Positions 22,588-33,930 of a stretch of DNA of 64,000 bases are shown piece after piece. Positions within the stretch are counted from its first letter, which is position 1, and each line of letters starts with the position of its first letter. The position numbers were made by a program, and so were the translations under genes. The notes under the pieces are model-generated. The model searched no databases, was not told the origin of the DNA, and worked only from the letters and a program-made list of their open reading frames with translations. Origin of the DNA: Platycnemis pennipes (lineage: Eukaryota; Arthropoda; Insecta; Odonata; Platycnemididae); assembly GCA_933228895.1 (NCBI GenBank), contig OW121846.1, forward strand, positions 9,269,915-9,333,914, written 5' to 3'.

Positions 22588-23905
22588 CCCAGTAAACACA
22601 AAATTCTGCAGTTGCGTGTCTGACGCGCTGCGCGGCAGGGGCCGCTGCACCGCGAAGGCGCTGCTGCAGCGCGTCTAGCACTCCCAAGCTTCCCTTTTTT
22701 GAATGTCGGATGCGCTGCAAACGGGTGTCAGCAGCGTTGCACAAGCACGTCAGCAGCGCTGCACAAGCGTGTCAGGATCGCTTCAAACGCATGTCAGAAT
22801 CGCTGAAAATGCATGCCTGATGCTCCACTAGTGACCCACGTAGCACACTTCCAGGTTAATGTGCATTGAAGCCGCCAGGGAGGCACATAAAAAAGGCACA
22901 GAAGGCACCTTTTAAGGCACCTTTAAGCGCCTTAATGAGTGCACCTATCACCAAAATTGATAACAATAAAGGTAAGCAATCGAGGTTCTCATTTACTTAA
23001 TGATTACTAGTTTTGCCTCGCATGCTACGGAAACGCCTATCTAACAAATTGCACTGAACTACTGTCTATCCTATTATTCTTCGATATCATCCTTTGATGT
23101 ACGACCTGACACATTTTCCGATATTGGGAAAGTGACTTTGAGGCCATATATATACAGCTGCTGGCTGGCATTAAGTCGTTTGTGATTATTAACTTTACTA
23201 AAAGATTGACACGGATAATTTGCGCCGTTAAAACATTCCCCTAATAACCATTTTGTGGATAAAAATAAGCATGACCATTATAAATATACGTAACTGATAT
23301 TCTTTTAATTCCAGGAGAGATAAAAAAGAGTTTCCTCCATTATGCTGAGAACCTGTTTCCCGGCGAACGCACCAGTACTTTCTTTAAGACCGATACCGCC
23401 TACGAGGAACTGAGAAAAAACATCCGTGGACCAATGTTCAATCGCTCTTAAAGATCGTGAATCCTTTTTAAAATCGCAGTTCAGATGTACTTTCACTCTC
23501 ACCGATCCTTCTGGCCTTTGATTTTTTCGGCGAGCGCACCCGTATTTTCTCCAAGTCCGATACCGTCTGCGAGGGACTGAGAAAAATTATCCGTGGACCA
23601 ATGTTCAATCGCTCTTAAAAATCGTGAATCCTTTTTAAAACCACATTTCAGATGTACTTTCACTCCGATCTGTTCTCAGATCAGATCAGGAACGGCTTAT
23701 TCAAAAGAATACCTGCAGAGTTGTCGCAGCGCGTCTGCAACTTCCGGCTGCAGCGCTTCAAACAAGAGCCTCGAATGCACATTAAATGCGTTTGTTGACA
23801 ATTCGCTCCCGGAGAGCGCTGCTGGCGCGCTTCAGTTGACATGTGCTGCACTGACAGAGCTAACATCCTTGTGAAGCGCTGCTGCAGCTATGTGTGTTTA
23901 CTGGG
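22588..23905. mobile_element. CCC-terminus DNA element 'A' (1.3 kb)
   Basis: The termini are CCCAGTAAACACA at 22,588 and its complement TGTGTTTACTGGG ending at 23,905, flanked by GA on both sides (22,586-22,587; 23,906-23,907). Subterminal zones (22,610-22,800; 23,700-23,890) are full of GCTGCAGCGC-type words. Inside, at 22,834, starts a second terminus type (CCCACGTAGCACACTTCCAG) with AAGGCACCTT words, followed by the shared core (22,986-23,675) holding at least two copies of a roughly 167-bp unit. The second type has no right end here, so it looks like a truncated inner element. No open frame resembles a transposase. Superfamily unknown. Confidence 0.78.
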
Positions 23906-24635
23906 GAGGATTGAGATTCATATATAAGCATGAAAACGTCGGAATTTTTATTAACCTTTGTGCAGTGATAAGTGTTGAAACAATTTAAAAGAATTTCCTC
24001 TCGGGAAAATGTATATGTTACATTACTGAGACGAGAGTGGATTAAAAAGACCCTTGATTATTAAATCCCTGGTGAAAATAAACCGTCACAGACAGCGTGA
24101 CAGACAACGTGACAGAATCGTGAACACAGTGTGCTTAGAATGTGACAAGAGTGTGAGAACAGTGTGCATACACCGTGAAAAAAGCGTAAATTGGTACTCA
24201 TAAGCGTGCAGAAAGCGTGATAGACACTGTGACGGTACAGTGTGTTCACAGTGTGAGGACACCGTGTCACTCATCGTGATGGCACAGTGAATAAAGGGCG
24301 AGGACGCTGGGCACCCAGGGTGGGGGCACAAACAACTGCATGGTGACACTGTGTGCAAAGTGTAAGGACACCATGATGAAATCGAGCACAGGTTCGGGGC
24401 ACTCTTCATGGACTTAGAGAGCACCATGTAAAAAACTAGAGGGCAATGTACGTATGTAACTACACAGCACTTACCCGATTTAAAGGTATTGTATTAACGG
24501 TAAATATGCTACAGGCAATAGTTTGCAGTTATATGGTGGGTAAAATGTCATTAACAGCAACTCAAGCAAGACAATTGTATCTTGATACAGACAATAAATA
24601 CCTTTATATGATTTTATTCTTTCTCGGCAAATGAT

Positions 24636-24886
24636 ATTAATAAATACTTCTCGGGTTTCCAGCTGAGTAAGATTTTGATTTGGTGATGTTTCGATGGAAT
24701 ACTCCACCATCGTCCTCAGAGCAATAAAGCTTGCAGGGCATTCCACCTGTGCTCATATAGCCAGCTATATAAGCGCAGGCGGATTTCCCTGCAAGGTTCA
24801 TTGCTCTGAGGACTATGAAGGAGTATTCCATCGAAACGTCAGCTACTGGAACTACTCGGCTGGAAACCCGAGAAGTATTTATTAAT
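24636..24886. mobile_element. 251-bp foldback element with hammerhead-like cores in both arms
   Basis: The outer arms are perfect for 28 bp (from ATTAATAAATACTTCTCGGG) and imperfect further in. Each arm contains TCGATGGAATACTCC next to CTGAGGA, so a hammerhead-like order CTGAGGA - hairpin - GAAAC occurs on the plus strand (24,806-24,837) and, mirrored, on the minus strand (24,719-24,688). In the minus copy stem II is clear (GATGG with CCATC). In the plus copy GCT and AGC can pair around the core as stem I. CTGANGA tolerates G at the variable position. It lies inside element F. Confidence 0.7.
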
Positions 24887-25458
24887 AAACACCTTTGCTT
24901 AACATACTAACCTCCATCATAATATTGTGTGTAAATACCACATGTGTGTTACCTTGGTAATTAATTTTTTTAGACATGATACAGAGAAGTTAATCAAGTT
25001 ACATTCAGGAATCAAGCTATGATATCCCTTTGGGAAAAAAACTGTTGAAAAACCGTTCAAAAACTGTTGAATCTAACATTTAGTGTTGAAAAAAACTGTT
25101 GAATATAACAGTTACTGTTGTAAAAAACATTGAAATTTTCAACATTAAATTAGACCAATTGTTGAATTCAATGTATTAAAATCAATGTAACTATAGCTAA
25201 TGCTGAAAATTACAAACAGTAAATCAGTCCAACAGTTGAACCCAACAAAGTTACCTACTGTTGAAAATGACAGTCAAGTAGAAATTTCAATAGTAAACTG
25301 GTGAAAATAAATAGTAAACTTGAAACCCAACAGAAAACTTTTCAAATTCAACCATTGATAATGTTAAGAAGCAAAGTCGAGGACTACCTTTTCAACATTA
25401 TATGAGATGAATGACCCAGCCAGCACACGGTAACATGTTTACGTAAAATCCTCGTAAA

Positions 25459-28400
25459 CCCTGTAAACACAAAATGCTGCTGACGCACGGCAGCAGCGCA
25501 ACGTCGAAGCGCTGCAACAGCTATGGACGCGCCGCTGCAGCATACCTGACACCGTCAAATTTCCTATATTTTCATGTCAGCAGCGCTACAGATGCGCTGC
25601 AGCCGCGTTATTGAAGCGCTTCCACAGCGCTGCAACAACGCATTTGCCGCACTGCAGAAGCGTATCCAATTGCGTCCACAGTGCTGCCTGCCAGGGCCCC
25701 CGCAGCACGTTATCAGGTTAATAACCTTAGGGTTTATAATAATAGGGACCTTCATAATAATGAATAAAAATGCTTAATAAAATTCCTTGTAACTTAATTG
25801 TTATCGACCTAGGTTTGTTCCGACACACGTCATTATCAAGGTTATATTTTGTCTAAACCTAGGCCGGAAGCAATATATTCGTGAAATTATGACCAATGAA
25901 AATTTAATTATGACCATTACACTACTCCTCTAAATGATGCCTTCCTGTGGAGTAACTAAAAAGCATGCTCAACAGAAAACCTAATCAATATCGAACTGCG
26001 GCAGTCTTTCATGCTCTCATCTCCCTACCACGAGTATGCGTATCACGGCATGTATTGAAGGTTTTCCGTATATAATGCAGCAAATAATTGTTTTGGCAAT
26101 CAGACCTGAGTCTTCCCACCGAAAAAAATCGCATTGACCAGGCAGCCTGAATAATTACCGAAGTAAGTGATGACTGAAGTCATCCTCCTGTGCAAGACGC
26201 AGTTACAAGTTTAAATATATTAATAAGTGCCTTATTTACAAACTGTAGGCGAATATCTCGCTACTTCTAATGCACCCCGGCCCCACAAACACGAAACTTG
26301 GTCAGAGTTGCCCTGTTGGCCAAACCTAACTACCCACTCCAGAGAAACTTCAATGTAAAAAAGTCCAAAAGAAAATGACTGCAAAGCTACTCACTTGCCC
26401 AAGATGCAAGAAGTCCTTTGTCGGAATAATTCAACGTTAATATTTGCAAATACACTATTGGCCATCCAACAAAACTACAACTTAGCTCATTCAATGGCTC
26501 TCGTCTCGCCGTCTCGTGAGTTTTATTTAAAATTCGATCCTTGTGCATCTAAGCACAGGAACTGCATAATCATTCCAATACACTCACTATAATGAATCAA
26601 AAAGGCATCATTACCAATTTCTTCCTCCATTTAAAAATATATAGTGGCTAAGACATCCTCTTTGTAAACTTCATGATAATGACTTGCATATAGTATTGTA
26701 CTACACCTAGCCCATGTAGCACAGACGGTTGGGCCAACGTTGGGGAACGGTTAGGTGCAATGGTTGGCCAACCGTTATTTATGTCTGTTTTGCCAACTGT
26801 TCCCCAACCGTTGGGCCAACTGTTCCCCAACCGTTCCCCAACCAATAGCCCAACTGTTCCCCAACAGAACAAAATTGGGAAAAGGGAAATGGTCCAGGTT
26901 CTCACTCGATGACTAGTTGTACCTCGCATACTACAGATACACCTACCTAACAACCTACACTTCACGTATGTGTATGTCAGGGCGACCTGACACATTTTCC
27001 ACTTAAAGGCATTAGACTGGGATGCCATATATATACAGCTGCTGGTTGGCATTAAGTCGTTTGTGATTATTAACTTTACTAAAAGGGTGACACGGATAAT
27101 TTGCACCATAAAAACATTTCCCTAATAACCATTTTCTGGTTAAAAATGTGCATGACCATTTTAAATATACATAACTGATATTCTTTTCACTCCAGGAGAG
27201 ATAAATAAGAGTTTCCTCAATAATGCTGAGAACATGTTTCCCAGCGAGGGCACCAGTATTTTCTCCAAGTCCGATACCGTCTATGAGGGACTGAGAAAAA
27301 TCATCCGTGGACCAATATTCAATCACTTTTAAAGATCATAAATCGCGTTTAAACCACATTTCAGATATACTTTCACTCTCACCGATCCTCCTGGCCTTAG
27401 ATTTTTCCGGCGAGCGCACCCGTATTTTTTCTAAGTCCAATACCGTCTACGAGGGACTGAGAAAAAGCATCCATTCTTGGATATCCATTTGAATGGATAT
27501 GAGATGAATATGACATTTGAATCCATATCAGATGAATAAAAAATAAAATTTTCAGATTTAGGAGATGTCTAAGATATTTTCCAAACATCTTGTAAACATT
27601 TAAGATATTTAAGACATTGAAGATATGCTGTAGATATCTAGTAGATATTTTGTGCTATGTGGGTACTAATGATGACAGTGATAAACACAATGTATATACA
27701 TTAGCACAGTACGTTCGTTGAATGGAATACTCCCTCGTTACGTCAACGAGGAAGGAAAGCTATGCAACGGATGCGTAAAAATCCAATAATATAGGATGGA
27801 TGAAGAGAAACCGACAAATAGGTGCATAAAAAAATTAGTACTTAAAGGGTCATTATTCAGAGTTGTTCCTTACGGATTCACTACATCTCGGCTAAAACTC
27901 TTGGATAACAAACGCCATGTAGCTGAGAATGTGCTAAGTGAGATAATATCCAGCTTGGCTGCGCTGTAATCAGGCAGTCCCCTTACACCATCTCCCAACG
28001 TTGGCCCAACGATTCATAAATAACCGCGCGAATGGCACCGTTTCCCAACGTTGGCCCAACAGTTGTAAAGTAACCGAACCGTTCCCCAACCGTGGTACCG
28101 TTTCCCAACGTTGGCCCAACCGTCTGTGCTACATGGGAGGTACTTAAAATAAATGAAATATGAAAATTCAAACACGATCATAGATTTTGATTCATTATAT
28201 GATATCTACAGCTAAAGGGAGTAATGATGCATGATACAAAACAAAAATTTCCTGCCAATGTGGTCATAAACATGCTTCTCGGTGAATGTTATGAATAACA
28301 TGAAAGTAAAAATCATCCCAGTATTTAACTAATATCTACAGGTTGATGAGTCACTATAATTGTCACGTAAATGTCCCGGTTAACTTAACGACTCACATCT

Positions 28401-29366
28401 CCATATCGTACTTTATCGTGTTTTTTCAGCAGGGCAATTAAATAACTTAACGAACCTATAGTAAGATGCTTAGCCACAGCTTTAAAACGCAAGCAGTCCT
28501 TTGTCGGAATAATTCAACGTTAATGTACGCAAATACACTATTGAACATCTAACAAAACTACAACAGGGATCTCAATTGAGAACACAGGGTTGCAATAAAT
28601 GACTTTATTGCTCAATAAAAATGATGAACACATTTTCATTAATGAGCATGGAAATACAAAAATATACATATAATATAGTCTTGGATTCAAATATTAAGTT
28701 TAGCTACATTTTCTGCTGAGATAAACATTAAATAAATACCAGCGATACGTTTTGGTAACATTTACTCGCAGGCTTCAGGGTAGCTGGCTAAATAAGAGTT
28801 CACAACGCTGCGAAAACAAGTTAACATCTTCCACTTACTTCACTTTTCAAATCACCTGAGCACATTCAAAACAAGCAATACTGGCCAATTTTGCGATCGT
28901 CAACTCGCTGCTTATTCGCATACTTGCAGGCTTCAGGGTAGAAGACTAGTTAAGAATTCACCAGGCTGCAAAAACAAGTTAACGTGCTCCACTTACTTCA
29001 CTTTTCGAATCTTCTGAGCACATACAACCAGAGATACTATTTACAAACTCCATGAAAACAACTCACAAGGAATAATGGCCGATTCTGTAATTCTTCAACC
29101 CTTAAGGATTTTTTGTCACCACGTAGCGCCACTAGTATGACGCGCCTTATTCATAAGACTACCTGCAGCGCTGTGGCAGCGCGTCCGCAACTTGCGGCTG
29201 CAGCGCCTCAAACACTAGCTGCGAATGCGCACTACATGCGTTTCTCAATAACTCGCTCTATGAGAGCGCTACTGAGATGCTGCTGTCGCGCTTCAGTTGA
29301 CAAGTGTTTCACTTGCTGCGCTGACATCCCTGTGTAGCGCAGCAGCAGCTATTAGTGTTTACTGGG
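25459..29366. mobile_element. CCC-terminus DNA element 'H' (3.9 kb with contents)
   Basis: Starts CCCTGTAAACACA and ends GTGTTTACTGGG, flanked by AA on both sides. It is the same type as element A: the right 220 bp (29,145-29,366) align throughout with 23,700-23,905, including GCGCTTCAGTTGACA and the GCTGCAGC words. It carries element D, a direct repeat on either side of D (26,405-26,490 and 28,490-28,565; AGTCCTTTGTCGGAATAATT), and a tandem repeat of about 158 bp (28,769-29,070). Confidence 0.78.
26711..28137. mobile_element. CCC-terminus DNA element 'D' (innermost, 1.4 kb)
   Basis: Left CCCATGTAGCACAGACGGTT and right complement ending GCTACATGGG, flanked by AG on both sides. Subterminal arms repeat CCCAACGTTGGCCCAAC and related CCAACNGTT words (26,725-26,875; 27,990-28,125). 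The interior contains the core shared with A and C (26,890-27,480) with two units of about 170 bp, then a block of AGATATCT-type words ending TTTTGTGCTATGTGGG at 27,663, which looks like yet another right terminus without a left partner. Confidence 0.82.
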
Positions 29367-30124
29367 AACTTAATGTGCGTGTGTATACGTAAACAAAATC
29401 TCCCCGTATTATTTCATGTTTACGTAAATTCTAAGCAATCATTTTATGAGAATGAACGTAAACGTAAATGCTTAATGCTTATGTAAGCATCTCGTAAACG
29501 GTTTTTAAACCGCACACGTAAACGAATTTACGTGATTCTTACGAGTGTGGGCCATTAAGAAATTAGTAAATTTACAGCATTATGTCATAGATTATACTCT
29601 GCGCGTATGTTTAATGAAAATATTTGGCTCATAAAGTTAACATGTAGATACATGAAGTAGTTTCAAGTATCTTTTTCATTAAATGTGGAGTACATATGTT
29701 TCAAGCTGATTACCGATATGAGATAGCAGTTTGATATTTGTTCCAAAATCCACCCCTGAGCTCCCATGAAATAAGTAGGTAATCACTGCAAATATTAGTA
29801 ATTAATCATCATTCACAAGTAGTTAATTGGTTCTCACCAGTAATCATAACCATTGGTGAAGAGAAATTAATTTTTAATCTTCAAAGATTTTTCTAAGGGG
29901 TGTTGTCACTCCAGCACAATTAACGAAGGATTCATGTGTTCGACAATTTAGGAAAGCAAATTCGATCGTAAATCATTAGTACAGTTCCTTCGATAGTCTT
30001 AACTTACAGTTATGTAATGAATTATAGTTATAATCAACTATTGAAACTTTACTTCGCATTCATGAACCGGCGCAAGTTCATGCATGAACCGCGTCAAAAC
30101 AACTAGCAATCTGACAACACTAAC

Positions 30125-30240
30125 ATCAACGAAGCAGTTAGCCTGGTGGTAGCGTGCCGAGATACGACACGGGTTCAGTTCCCTGAGCAACCTAGGGGCG
30201 AAAGCGATGCTAGTGATGCATATGTAATTTTATTTTTTTA
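30125..30240 (+). repeat. tRNA-derived SINE head
   Basis: TAGCCTGGTGGTAGCGTG fits a polymerase III A box, and GGGTTCAGTTCCCTGA, 25 bp on, fits a B box. The rest of a tRNA (3' acceptor stem) is absent, and an AT-rich tail follows, so it is a SINE, not a tRNA gene. It lies inside element E. Confidence 0.55.
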
Positions 30241-30598
30241 CCTTTTTTATTCGTGAAAATTTTTAAACGTGGTACACTGGATTTAATTGCACATTTAATA
30301 CGTAGTGAGAAAATATATATATGGCAAACAAAGTATTTGATGCGTATGCATTATTGCGGACGTTAGGGTAAACCGCTTCAGTGTTGCTTACTCCACGATG
30401 AGGACATGTGGCCGCGATTTTTACGAGATGCATCTTAGAATTTTACGTGAGCAACTTGTTAACAAATAAACTATTTACGACATATTTACGTAAATTTCAA
30501 ATAAATTGAAGGTAAAATGTTTATTTGTGCTGGCTGGGGAGAAGATAGTAGATATGTAGCATTGCAGAAGCATAAACATAATAAATATACTATTATAT

Positions 30599-32069
30599 TG
30601 TAACGGTTCAGGCCGTTACACCTTTTCCTTCCTCCACCCACACCACTCCTTCACCCCCCTTCCCCATCTCCTTTCCTTTCCCCTACTCCCATGTCCTCAG
30701 TTCGGATCGTTGGGGTGGGAGGAAACGTGAGTGAATGGTCTTGGTATGTGTGTGTGTGTGTGAGAGGTACGGAGGGAATGGGTCTGTCAACTGCATCAAG
30801 TGGGGCGTGCATGAGTTACAGGGGATGGTTGACTGGTGAGGATCACCAGAAGTGCGAGTAATCCCTTGGTGTGCCCCCCCTCCATCAGTTTTCCTCCTCC
30901 TTTCACGTCCCCTTCCCCTCCAAACGGGGTATAAAGAGGCGATCGCCAGGAAGAAGCGAAGATAGAATCCACAGGAAAATCACGGAGCGGAAGCGCTGCC
31001 GGATTGAGAGGAGAATCCACAAAGAAAATCACGGAGCGGAAGCGCTGCCGGATTGAGGAGTGATTGAGATTACCGGAGGTGGAGAAGTCTGCACGGCATA
31101 CGCGGAGACCACGGGTGGCGTGTCCAGGTCTGGCGGATACAGCGGATTCCAGTCGAGTTATCCAGGATCCCGAGCCAGAGTCCAGCCCCGTAATTTTCGG
31201 TCACGTAAGATTGCTGTCCGACCAAATCTCCCCCCTTGTTAAGTAGCCTCATTGCCATCGAGTTACGATTGGGCCCGGCTACAGTGGCGGTGTGCTCCTC
31301 GATCTGTGTAATTAATGCCCTAACGTGGGTAGCTCCGTGAGAAGTATTTTCTCCCTTGTGAAGCACTTATAATTACCCCCCACATTCCCTGGTTTGTTGG
31401 GAAGAAGAGAACTCCATATTAGTTCACGTGTATTGTAATTGAATAGTGCAATCCATTCATCCGCATGCTCACGGGAATGAGCCAGAAGAGAACTCAAGAT
31501 TAGTTCATGTGTATTGTAATTCAATAGTGCAATCCATTTACCCGCAGGCTCGCGGAAATGAGCCATCTTTTATGTGTTGGCTGACTGGCTCTTGATTTAT
31601 CATTTATGTTATCTGATCCTGATCGTTTTTGATCCATTTTTTGTTTCATTAATTCATTAATCATCTCATACAAAGATATTCTCATGTCTCATCCCTCATC
31701 CATTCATCATTAGTTGTAAGAAGGGTTTTTTTGTATTGATTGTGTCTGCAACAGAATATATTGGTTTGTTACGTGAAGTGAACGATACCTATTTTTGTTC
31801 GACTTCCTTCCCGACGATCCGAATTACCCAAAGACCCATTACCTGCCACCTTTCTTCACCCGACCCCGGCGGTAATGCCAGGGAATTGTTAGTTTTGAAC
31901 GAGGTCAGGGACCTGACGATTGAGACCTGCTCAGAGAAGGTCTTCCGTTTATATCCGAAAGGTGACGGAGTTTGTCTTTTTTGGCCCGCGCGTCTCTGGG
32001 GCGGAGGGGTACGCGTGGGTGGAGTGTGTCGTGTCCCGTCTGCACGGCCAGAAGGACGGGACCGGTACA
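30599..32069 (+). mobile_element. Solo LTR (1.47 kb)
   Basis: Begins TGTAACGGTTCAGG and ends CGGTACA, with ATAT directly before and after (30,595-30,598; 32,070-32,073), fitting a 4-bp target duplication of a gypsy-type LTR. A TATA box (TATAAA, 30,930-30,935) lies after a pyrimidine-rich promoter. Two tandem duplications are inside: period 48 at 30,964-31,059 and period 81 at 31,403-31,565. There is no primer-binding site plus internal region, hence solo. The LTR at 15.1-16.3 kb is a diverged relative; both are followed by ATATGCA, so the end could instead lie 7 bp further right. Confidence 0.72.
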
Positions 32070-32819
32070 ATATGCATAGCAACAATTGTGTTCTAGTTGA
32101 TGTATCAAATAGAAAACAATAGTTGCTATGCTATTTTGGATTCAATTTAAGAGTAATTATTCTAGATATTTTCCACACACAGGATAGAATAGAATGCCAG
32201 GATACACAGAAGTGTGCACAAGTGCAATGTGAAACAGAAGGCTTGGCTAATTGGGGAGAAGGAGTTCTTAAATAATAATGTAAATGTCATTGTAGAAATT
32301 TTGTATTTGAATTTATTTTCTTCAGACTCTACTTTCTTTAACTAACCAAAATCCAGACCTGTTACAGCCCATCAAATACTACAGCACAGTTACAGACTGT
32401 CAAAACTACATTGCATTTACAGACCACCAAATATTACACCACCTAAAGAAAAAATAGACTTTGCAAAAATACAATTGCAGTGTAGTTATGAACCATAATC
32501 CAATTCAATTATAGACAATTTCCCTTCTCTTTTTTGCAATCCAGACAAGTCCAGTACTGTTACGAACTTACAGTCCAGAAATTGGCCTTTCAAGCATTAC
32601 CTACCGACCAGTTTCAGATCGGCAACAGACTATATATTTTTTCCTAGGATGGCAGATGAGGAATTGATGCTGCATTCTAAGAGAAAAAGGGACCATACTA
32701 GGTGTACCTCAAGAACCCTCATGCATGTGCCAATGTGTATGACTAATGCGTGAATGTAACATATATGAGCACGGGGTGGGGGGTGGAGAGGACTGCTACA
32801 TCCTATCCCACCCACGTAA

Positions 32820-33027
32820 AATAAAGAAAAAGTCAAAAGTACCAATCGAAGCCTCTACAATTTGCCTCAATCGGGATCCTGAGACAAACTCCGGCCAGGT
32901 GGAGGAATTAAAAGTTGAGCAGGATAATTATATGCAATACCTATCCCCTGAAGTCCTAAGTGTATATAAACCACAGAAATTTCAACAAACTGTTATGTCC
33001 TTCAACATTATAATGGCAATATACTAG
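32820..33027 (+). other. Unrecognised open frame inside element G
   Basis: The 93-codon frame (from 32,746) has a non-repetitive, protein-like stretch: KSKVPIEASTICLNRDP, then SGQVEELKVEQDNYMQYLSP. I do not recognise it. It is the only protein-like sequence belonging to a CCC-element here, so it could be the remnant of a transposase or of a captured host exon. Confidence 0.3.
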
Positions 33028-33930
33028 TGAATGTTGGATTTCTACTAAAATAAACAATCATCAATAAAACAAAAATCAAAACAGTAACTTTGGCATCTTA
33101 TCAATAATCTGTTGGAAATTTATACTGTGAATGTTCCAATAGACAACTATTGAAATTTCACAGTAAATGTCGAATTGCAAAAGTTACTGTTAAAATACAA
33201 CAGTCAACTGTTGAATTTCAACAGTTACCTACTGTTAAATTTCAACAGTAACTGTTTAATTTTAAGTTTTTTCACAAAGGGATTGTTTGTACATGCAATG
33301 AAAAGTTACTGTAAATGTTATTTAAACATGTATTTTGTCTGATTCATTCCATTATTTACCATAAAACAATGCTTTTTGAAGAAAGTTTCCATTATTTTAT
33401 TTTTTCACCTAATCATGTAAAAAAGATCCAATCATCTATAGATCAAACTATAATGCCATGGAGATCACTATTTGCACGTGAGTGTATGTTCTAAGTTCAA
33501 TACTTAGGCCATTGCATAACATAGGCAGCAAAATTTTTTCATAATATACCTATGTTGAAAATATGTGTAAGAAATAATCACTACACTTCCATTGATTTCT
33601 AAGTAGGGTATATCTATTTCCTTCATAGAATGCATATTGAGCTCAAGACAGGATAGAAAGTGCAAAAATGTTCTCTCATAGTGTGAAATTCCCCTTTTAG
33701 TGTTCAGCACATAGTGATCACACTGTCCGTCACGCTTTATTGGGAGCACAGTGTGTGTACACTGACTAATAGCCTTGTACATTGTGCAGCACATTGTGGT
33801 CACACTGTCCATCACGCTTTGAAGGGAGCACACTGTGCGTACAGTGTACATACACTGTGACTAATACACTTGCACAGTGTGATACACATTGTTGTCACAC
33901 TGTCTGTCGCAGTTTATTTTCACCAGGGAT

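Larger units (their letters stand above)
25415..30538. mobile_element. CCC-terminus DNA element 'E' (5.1 kb with contents)
   Basis: Left terminus CCCAGCCAGCACA and right terminus TGTGCTGGCTGGG are perfect inverse complements, flanked by GA on both sides. TTTACGTAAA-type palindromic words fill the left arm (25,430-25,450) and recur from 29,380 to 30,500. It contains element H. The right part (29,370-30,538) holds a SINE and otherwise nothing coding. Confidence 0.8.
25026..33281. mobile_element. CCC-terminus DNA element 'G' (8.3 kb with contents)
   Basis: Starts CCCTTTGGGAAAAAAACTG (25,026) and ends with the near-complement CTTTTTTCACAAAGGG-type sequence (33,281), flanked by AT on both sides. 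The subterminal arms (25,026-25,390; 33,100-33,280) repeat ACTGTTGAA / TTCAACAGT words many times. Element E sits in its left part and a solo LTR next to E. The remaining own sequence (32,140-33,050) holds a 93-codon open frame that I do not recognise. Confidence 0.8.
24067..33928. mobile_element. CCC-terminus DNA element 'F' (outermost, 9.9 kb with contents)
   Basis: Left terminus CCCTGGTGAAAATAAAC (24,067) and right terminus GTTTATTTTCACCAGGG (ending 33,928) are exact inverse complements over 17 bp, flanked by AT on both sides. Beyond this the arms continue imperfectly with GACAG and CACAGTGTG/CACACTGTG words (24,084-24,380; 33,700-33,910). It encloses a foldback element (24,636-24,886) and elements G, E, H and D plus a solo LTR. 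No transposase is seen; its own unique sequence is short. Confidence 0.82.

Noticed and set aside
30125..30240. A functional tRNA gene
   Set aside because: A and B boxes are present but there is no complete cloverleaf or acceptor stem, so it is a SINE head.
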